From positions 1-54,997 of the forward strand of contig NZ_QGKS01000271.1 of the NCBI RefSeq assembly GCF_003172935.1: a stretch of 54,997 bases of DNA, read 5' to 3'. Each line of letters opens with the position of its first letter. The stretch's first letter is position 1. Below the pieces are notes generated by a model. The model did no database searches, was not told where the DNA came from, and saw only the letters and a program-made list of their open reading frames with translations. The stretch is from Micromonospora sicca. Its GTDB lineage: Bacteria; Actinomycetota; Actinomycetes; Mycobacteriales; Micromonosporaceae. Position numbers and translations under genes: made by a program. Positions 50,717-54,997 of the stretch are shown here, one piece after another.

Positions 50717-50942
50717 CCGCGAGGGCCGGCCTGCGCGGTGGGTCCGGCCCGCCGCCGTCGTCGCGCTGCTCACCGGCAGCACACTAACCGAGAGCGGGCG
50801 CGCCGTCCCGGGACAGCGTCGGGCGGCGTCACGGGTCCGGTCCGGTGCCGCCACGCACTCCACCATCCTCGGGGCCGGCGAGCCGGAGCCGGCGGCGGTC
50901 GTCGCCGCCGGCGAGCCGGTGCGCCGGACCGGCGGCAGGCGG
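50717..50942. other. 226-base gap upstream of the kinase gene
   Basis: Lies between the kinase start and the end of the anti-sigma gene, both on the minus strand. It is GC-rich, with several short GCCGGCG-type dyads (50885-50935) that may terminate the sigma/anti-sigma transcript, but none is clear. Confidence 0.25.
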
Positions 50943-51791
50943 TCAGCCGAGCAGGCCGCTGGTGGGCAGGGGCAGGGGCAGGCCCGGCCGCGGCGGCAGC
51001 AGCGACGGGCTGGTAGTCGGCGACAGCAGCCGTGGCAGCGGCGGCACCAGGTTCCCGCCGCCGCCGGTGGGGGAGGCGCCCGTGGATCCTTTGCCCGGCT
51101 TCGGCGGCGCCGGGGCGTGCGTCGTCGCGCGGCCGGTGGGGCCGGTCCGCGGCGCCGACGGCGCGGCCGAGACCGGAGGCGTGGCCGGCGGCGTGGCGTC
51201 GGTCCGCGCGGCGACGAGCCGGCGGGTCAACGCGTCGAGTTGCTCGCGGAGCCGGTCCGCGGCGGCCGGGTCGGTGATGCCGGTCAGCTCCTGGCGGGCC
51301 TGGTCGACGAGCCGCTGGGCCTCGTCGAGGCGGCCGGCGGTCAGCGCCGCGCGGGCCCCCGCGATGGTCTCCTCGACGCCGCGCACCTCGGCCTGCTGCG
51401 GATGGAGCAGCTTGGTCAGGGTCCACAGCGGGCTGCTCGGCCCGGCGGTGCGGCTGCCGATCCCGAGCCCCGACACCAGCGCGATCAGCGCGACCACCGC
51501 GGCGGCCAGGCGCAGCGTCCAGGGGCGGGTCCGGCGGGAGCGGACGGCCGGTCGCAGGGGCACCGGCGGCTCGGGTGTCCCGCCGTCACCGGTCGGCGTG
51601 GGCGGGCGCACGTCCGCCGGCGGGGGCGCGTCGTCGGCGATGTCGGCGTGCCAGGCGGCGAGCATCGCGGCGAGGTCGTCGTCGGTCGGCGCCTCCTCGC
51701 CCCGGCCGAGGGCGTCGAGCAGCAGGTCGTCGCGGGCGATGACCTCGAGGTCAATCGCCTGCTCGCCGCCGCCCGGCGTGCGCTCACTCAT
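50943..51791 (-). CDS. rsdA: Anti-sigma-D factor (RsdA type)
   Basis: A 282-residue single-pass membrane anti-sigma factor. The N-terminal sigma-binding segment (IDLEVIARDDLLLDALGRGEE, then DDLAAMLAAWHADI, about 13-52) matches the RsdA family that binds ECF sigma D. The transmembrane helix is at about 93-111 (LRLAAAVVALIALVSGLGIG). The extracytoplasmic part has a helical region and a Pro/Gly-rich tail. Its start overlaps the sigma gene stop (ATGA), so stoichiometric synthesis is expected. In mycobacteria, RsdA is degraded by intramembrane and Clp proteases to release SigD; the proteolytic parts are not in the window. Confidence 0.88.
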   Translation of the reverse strand: MSERTPGGGEQAIDLEVIARDDLLLDALGRGEEAPTDDDLAAMLAAWHADIADDAPPPADVRPPTPTGDGGTPEPPVPLRPAVRSRRTRPWTLRLAAAVVALIALVSGLGIGSRTAGPSSPLWTLTKLLHPQQAEVRGVEETIAGARAALTAGRLDEAQRLVDQARQELTGITDPAAADRLREQLDALTRRLVAARTDATPPATPPVSAAPSAPRTGPTGRATTHAPAPPKPGKGSTGASPTGGGGNLVPPLPRLLSPTTSPSLLPPRPGLPLPLPTSGLLG

Positions 51792-52366
51792 GCCGCCACC
51801 TCGTCCAGAGCGTCCCCGGCAAGCGTACGGAGCCGGGCCAGGGCGCGGGACTGGGCCACCCGTACGGCCGCCGCCGTCATTCCGACGATCAGTCCCACCT
51901 CGTCGGCGGGCAGCCCCACCGCGACCCGCAGCAGGATGATCTCCCGCTGCGCCTCCGGCAGCTTCTTCAGCAGCACCGACAGCCGCCGGGCCAGGTCGGT
52001 GGCGACGGCCTGCTGTTCCGGGCCGGGAGCGGCATCGGGCTGCTCCAGCGGGGCGTCGATGGGGGTGACGGCGGAGTCGCGGATGGCGGCGCGCTGCGCG
52101 TCAGCCACCTTGTGCGCGGCAATGCCGTAGACGAAGGCGGCGAAGGGCGAGCCCTGGTCGCGGTAGCCAGGCAGCGCCCGCAGCACGGCCACGCACACCT
52201 CCTGGGCGACGTCGTCGGCCGTGGTGTACGCCCCGCCGACCCGCCCGAGGCGCGCCCGGCAGTACCGGACCAGGCCGGGTCGTACATCGGTGAGCAGCTC
52301 AGCCATCGCCCTCCGGTCGCCCTGGACGGCCTGGCGGACCAGCTCTGGATCGACTGCTCGAATCAT
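51788..52366 (-). CDS. sigD: ECF RNA polymerase sigma factor, SigD type
   Basis: A 192-residue ECF sigma factor. Sigma-2 (about 15-85) includes VRYCRARLGRVGGAYTTADDVAQEVCVAVLRALPGYRD and the -10-binding FAAFVYGIAAHKVADAQR. Sigma-4 (about 130-185) reads LPEAQREIILLRVAVGLPADEVGLIVGMTAAAVRVAQSRALARLR. It is paired with the RsdA-type anti-sigma gene through a four-base overlap. ATG 52366 is preferred, with GTG 52381 (five codons earlier) an alternative, because the ribosome site is poor for either. It is divergent from the Mce-type transporter genes across 165 bases. Confidence 0.9.
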   Translation of the reverse strand: MIRAVDPELVRQAVQGDRRAMAELLTDVRPGLVRYCRARLGRVGGAYTTADDVAQEVCVAVLRALPGYRDQGSPFAAFVYGIAAHKVADAQRAAIRDSAVTPIDAPLEQPDAAPGPEQQAVATDLARRLSVLLKKLPEAQREIILLRVAVGLPADEVGLIVGMTAAAVRVAQSRALARLRTLAGDALDEVAA

Positions 52367-52531
52367 GGGGTTGCGAGACACCTTCGTTACCGACGGGTTA
52401 ACCGCACCGTACTGAGTCCGGCTGGTTTCCGCACCTCTCACGTTGGGTAGCGGGGCGGCACCGAAAGTTATGTGTTGCGACTTGACGTACCGCGGCGATG
52501 TCTCTGTCAGGAAGCAGCGACGGGAGGGTCG
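52367..52531. promoter_or_regulatory. Divergent promoter region sigD / mce-type ATPase
   Basis: A 165-base gap. On the plus strand CTTGACGTAC contains TTGACG (52482-52487), a fair -35 for the ATPase gene, but no good -10 follows at 17-18 bases. On the minus strand GTAACG just upstream of sigD resembles a SigD -35 but is too close to the start codon to be used in the normal way. Confidence 0.3.
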
Positions 52532-53548
52532 ATGGGCGTCGAGGTGGCCGTGCAGGGACTGACGAAGTCCTTTGGTGGCCAGCCGGTCTGGTCGGACGTC
52601 ACCCTGACCCTGCCGGCGGGCGAAATATCCGTTCTGCTGGGGCCCTCCGGCACGGGGAAATCGGTGTTCCTCAAGACCCTGGTCGGCCTGCTCCGGCCCG
52701 ACCGCGGCTCCATCGTGATCGAGGGCCAGGACCTGCCCCGCCTGTCCGAGCGGAAGCTGTACGAGGTGCGCAAGCTGTTCGGCGTGCTGTTCCAGGACGG
52801 CGCGCTGTTCGGCTCGATGAACATCTACGACAACGTGGCGTTCCCGCTGCGCGAGCACACCCGCAAGTCCGAGTCGCAGATCCGCGCCGTGGTCACCCAG
52901 AAGCTCGACATGGTCGGCCTGGTCGGCGCCGAGAAGAAGCTGCCCGGCGAGATCTCCGGCGGGATGCGCAAGCGGGCCGGGCTGGCCCGCGCCCTCGTGC
53001 TCGACCCGCAGATCATCCTCTTCGACGAGCCGGACTCCGGGCTGGACCCGGTGCGCACCGCCTACCTCAACCAGCTCATCATCGACCTCAACCAGCGCAC
53101 CGAGGCGACGTTCCTGATCGTCACCCACGACATCAACACCGCCCGGACCGTGCCGGACAACATCGGCCTGATCTACCACGGGCACCTGGCCATGTTCGGC
53201 CCCCGGGAGATGCTGCTGTCCAGCACCGAACCGGTGGTGCGGCAGTTCCTCAACGCGCAACGGGTCGGGCCGATCGGCATGGCCGAGGAGAAGGACGCCG
53301 AGGAACTCGAGGCCGAGGCGCAGGCCGGGGTGGAACTGCCGCCGCTGCCGCCCATCCCGCTGCAGCTCCCGCCGACCGACGGACTGCCCCGGCGGGCCGA
53401 GCGCCCACCGGGCGAGTGGTGCCGGGAGTACGGCGTCACCCCGCCGCCGGGGTCGTTCGAGGGCCGCCTGGACGCGGAGCGACCCACCATCGAGCTGGGC
53501 CGGCACCTGGCGATGGACGGGCGCCAGCAGCGGGAGGTGACCGGATGA
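52532..53548 (+). CDS. Mce/Mla-type ABC transporter ATPase
   Basis: A 338-residue ATP-binding subunit of the lipid-transporting Mce/MlaF (Mkl) group. Walker A is GPSGTGKS and the signature EISGGMRKRAGLARAL (the GGMRKR form typical of MlaF/Mkl). Walker B is IILFDEPDSGLDP and the switch histidine is in IVTHDI. After the ATPase core (about 1-245) comes an acidic then Pro-rich C-terminal extension of about 90 residues, also typical of actinobacterial Mkl proteins. GGGAGGG precedes the ATG. Its stop overlaps the first permease gene. The Mce substrate-binding genes should follow beyond the window. Confidence 0.92.
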   Translation: MGVEVAVQGLTKSFGGQPVWSDVTLTLPAGEISVLLGPSGTGKSVFLKTLVGLLRPDRGSIVIEGQDLPRLSERKLYEVRKLFGVLFQDGALFGSMNIYDNVAFPLREHTRKSESQIRAVVTQKLDMVGLVGAEKKLPGEISGGMRKRAGLARALVLDPQIILFDEPDSGLDPVRTAYLNQLIIDLNQRTEATFLIVTHDINTARTVPDNIGLIYHGHLAMFGPREMLLSSTEPVVRQFLNAQRVGPIGMAEEKDAEELEAEAQAGVELPPLPPIPLQLPPTDGLPRRAERPPGEWCREYGVTPPPGSFEGRLDAERPTIELGRHLAMDGRQQREVTG

Positions 53549-54315
53549 GCGCCCCGGTCGGCGCCCTGCGCCGCTCCGGCGACTTCTTCGCGTTCTGCCT
53601 GGACACCCTGCGCGGCCTGGGCCGCCGGCCGGTGCAGGTCCGCGAGTTCGTCCAGCAGGCGTGGTTCATCAGCTCGGTGTCGATCCTGCCGGCCGCGTTG
53701 GTCTCGATCCCGTTCGGCGCGGTCATCGCCCTGCAGCTCGGCTCCCTGGTCCGGCAGCTCGGCGCGCAGTCGTTCACCGGCGCCGCGTCGGTGCTCGCCG
53801 TCGTCCGCGAGGCGGGCCCGATCGTCACCGCGCTGATCATCGCCGGCGCCGGCGGCTCGGCGATCTGCGCCGACCTGGGCTCCCGCAAGATCCGCGAGGA
53901 GCTGGACGCGATGCAGGTCCTGGGCATCGACCCGATCCAGCGCCTCGTGGTGCCCCGGGTGCTGGCCTCGATCCTGGTCGCCGTCCTGCTCAACGGGCTG
54001 GTCAGCGTGGTCGGGGTGACCGGCGGCTACACCTTCAACGTGGTCATGCAGGGCGGCACGCCCGGGGCGTACCTGGCGAGCTTCCAGGCCCTCGGGCAGC
54101 TGCCCGACCTGCTGGTCGGCGAGGTCAAGGCGGCGCTGTTCGGCGCCACCGCCGCGCTCGTCGCCTCCTATCAGGGGATGAACGCCAAGGGCGGCCCCAA
54201 GGGGGTCGGCGACGCCGTCAACCAGAGCGTCGTCGTCACGTTCATGCTGCTGTTCGCCCTGAACTTCGTCGTCACGGCCGTGTACTTCCAGGTCGTACCG
54301 CAGAAGGGGAGCTGA
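53545..54315 (+). CDS. MlaE/YrbE family permease (YrbE A)
   Basis: A 256-residue inner-membrane permease of the MlaE/YrbE family. Membrane segments are visible in SVSILPAALVSIPFGAVIAL, EAGPIVTALIIAGAGGSAICADLGSRKIREE, LVVPRVLASILVAVLLNGLVSVVGV and the last helix VVVTFMLLFALNFVVTAVYF. The EAGP and ADLGSRKIREELDAMQVLGIDP blocks are the family's most conserved parts. It forms the membrane channel with the second YrbE protein and the ATPase encoded upstream, and takes up or moves lipids or sterols. It overlaps the ATPase gene by four bases. Confidence 0.93.
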   Translation: MSAPVGALRRSGDFFAFCLDTLRGLGRRPVQVREFVQQAWFISSVSILPAALVSIPFGAVIALQLGSLVRQLGAQSFTGAASVLAVVREAGPIVTALIIAGAGGSAICADLGSRKIREELDAMQVLGIDPIQRLVVPRVLASILVAVLLNGLVSVVGVTGGYTFNVVMQGGTPGAYLASFQALGQLPDLLVGEVKAALFGATAALVASYQGMNAKGGPKGVGDAVNQSVVVTFMLLFALNFVVTAVYFQVVPQKGS

Positions 54316-54316
54316 C

Positions 54317-54997
54317 GTGGTCGTGCTGCGCTACCTCGACGACCTGGGCGGACAGCTCGCCTTCTACCTGCGCGCCTTCGCCTGGACGCCGCGCACGCTG
54401 CGCCGCTACAAGCGTGAGGTGGTCCGGCTGCTGGCCGAGGTCAGCTTCGGCTCCGGCGCGCTCGCCGTGCTCGGCGGCACCGTCGGCGTGATCTGCTTCC
54501 TCACCTTCTTCACCGGCACCGAGGTCGGCCTGCAGGGCTACCAGGCGCTCGACCAGATCGGCAGCAGCGCCTTCACCGGCTTCGTCTCGGCGTACTTCAA
54601 CACCCGGGAGATCTCGCCGCTGGTGGCGGCGCTGGCGCTGTCGGCCACCGTCGGCTGCGGGTTCACCGCCCAGCTCGGCGCGATGCGGATCTCCGAGGAG
54701 GTCGACGCGCTCGAGGTGATGGGCGTGCCGTCGCTGCCGTTCCTGGTCACCACCCGGATGATCGCCGGGTTCATCGCGGTCGTCCCGCTGTACGTGGTGG
54801 GCCTGCTCTCCAGCTACCTGGCCACCCGCACCATCGCCGTCGGCTACTTCGGACAGTCCGCCGGCACCTACGACTACTACTTCCACCTCTTCCTGCCGCC
54901 CGGGGACGTGCTCTGGTCCTTCGGCAAGGTGCTGGTCTTCAGCGTGATCGTGGTGCTGGTGCACTGCTGGTACGGCTACACCGCCAAGGGCGGGCCG
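54317..54997 (+). CDS. MlaE/YrbE family permease (YrbE B), 3' end cut by window
   Basis: Second YrbE permease; the first 227 residues are present. Conserved blocks: VSFGSGALAVLGGTVGVICFL, EISPLVAALALSATVGCGFTAQLGAMRISEEVDALEVMGV and the late WSFGKVLVFSVIVVLVHCWYGYTAKGGP. GTG start with GGGGAG upstream, one base after the first permease gene. About 50 more residues and, by analogy with mce loci, six Mce-protein genes would be expected downstream (not seen here). Confidence 0.92.
   Translation, partial: MVVLRYLDDLGGQLAFYLRAFAWTPRTLRRYKREVVRLLAEVSFGSGALAVLGGTVGVICFLTFFTGTEVGLQGYQALDQIGSSAFTGFVSAYFNTREISPLVAALALSATVGCGFTAQLGAMRISEEVDALEVMGVPSLPFLVTTRMIAGFIAVVPLYVVGLLSSYLATRTIAVGYFGQSAGTYDYYFHLFLPPGDVLWSFGKVLVFSVIVVLVHCWYGYTAKGGP

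Noticed and set aside
52379..52395. SigD-type promoter for sigD itself
   Set aside because: GTAACG lies too near the start codon and no CGAT-like -10 follows.
1..54997. CRISPR arrays, tRNA or rRNA genes, insertion sequences, attachment sites
   Set aside because: No spaced repeats, cloverleaf-like sequences, transposase or integrase genes were seen on either strand.

Overview
The window is high-GC actinobacterial chromosome. Its GTG starts, ATGA/GTGA stop-start overlaps, LexA box of the CGAAC-N4-GTTCG type, SigD/RsdA pair and Mce-type transporter all fit, and the gene mix resembles Micromonospora or a relative (inference). I see no rRNA, tRNA, CRISPR array, insertion sequence or prophage. No gene-free stretch reaches 300 bases; the longest is 31813-32092.

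Layout. 1-5141: end of an MFS exporter, a DUF2267/DUF427 pair, a CoA-transferase, an L,D-transpeptidase and an atypical winged-helix regulator. 5378-9934: a 1518-residue secreted multidomain protein with Kelch repeats, closed by a 34-bp perfect palindrome. 10062-16187: small housekeeping and hypothetical genes, including a frameshifted RraA-like gene and a membrane FMN glutamate-synthase-like protein. 16225-21731: dinB under a perfect SOS box, divergent nicotinate phosphoribosyltransferase, an FAD monooxygenase and a MerR regulator with its own operator. 21737-25353: DUF2231 protein, glycogen-debranching-type enzyme and a frameshifted FetB-like permease. 25519-31812: four minus-strand genes, three of them exported (penicillin acylase with a discoidin domain, nuclease/phosphatase, amidase) and one PhnB-like. 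32093-33640: a small hypothetical gene, an SRPBCC protein and a SigJ-type ECF sigma factor facing it.

33642-45489 is the most striking part: one tightly coupled operon headed by a LacI regulator with three AAACGTTT operators. It encodes a sugar ABC importer without ATPase, two different ADP-ribosylglycohydrolase-family enzymes, a ribokinase, a TIM-barrel/FGE-like fusion protein, a CaiB/BaiF CoA-transferase lacking the usual catalytic Asp, and a CitE/HpcH lyase. I infer a dedicated route that imports a ribosyl or other N-glycosyl compound, cleaves it, phosphorylates the sugar and degrades an acid through a CoA thioester. I know of no described pathway with this exact composition.

45547-54997: an exported PHP-type phosphoesterase, a frameshifted TMEM175-like channel, a stomatin-like protein, a CHASE3-type histidine kinase, the SigD/RsdA module, and divergently the start of an Mce-type lipid transporter (ATPase plus two YrbE permeases, the second cut by the window end).

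Three genes (RraA-like, FetB-like, TMEM175-like) each show one apparent small indel. Either they are decaying or the assembly contains local errors; raw reads would decide.
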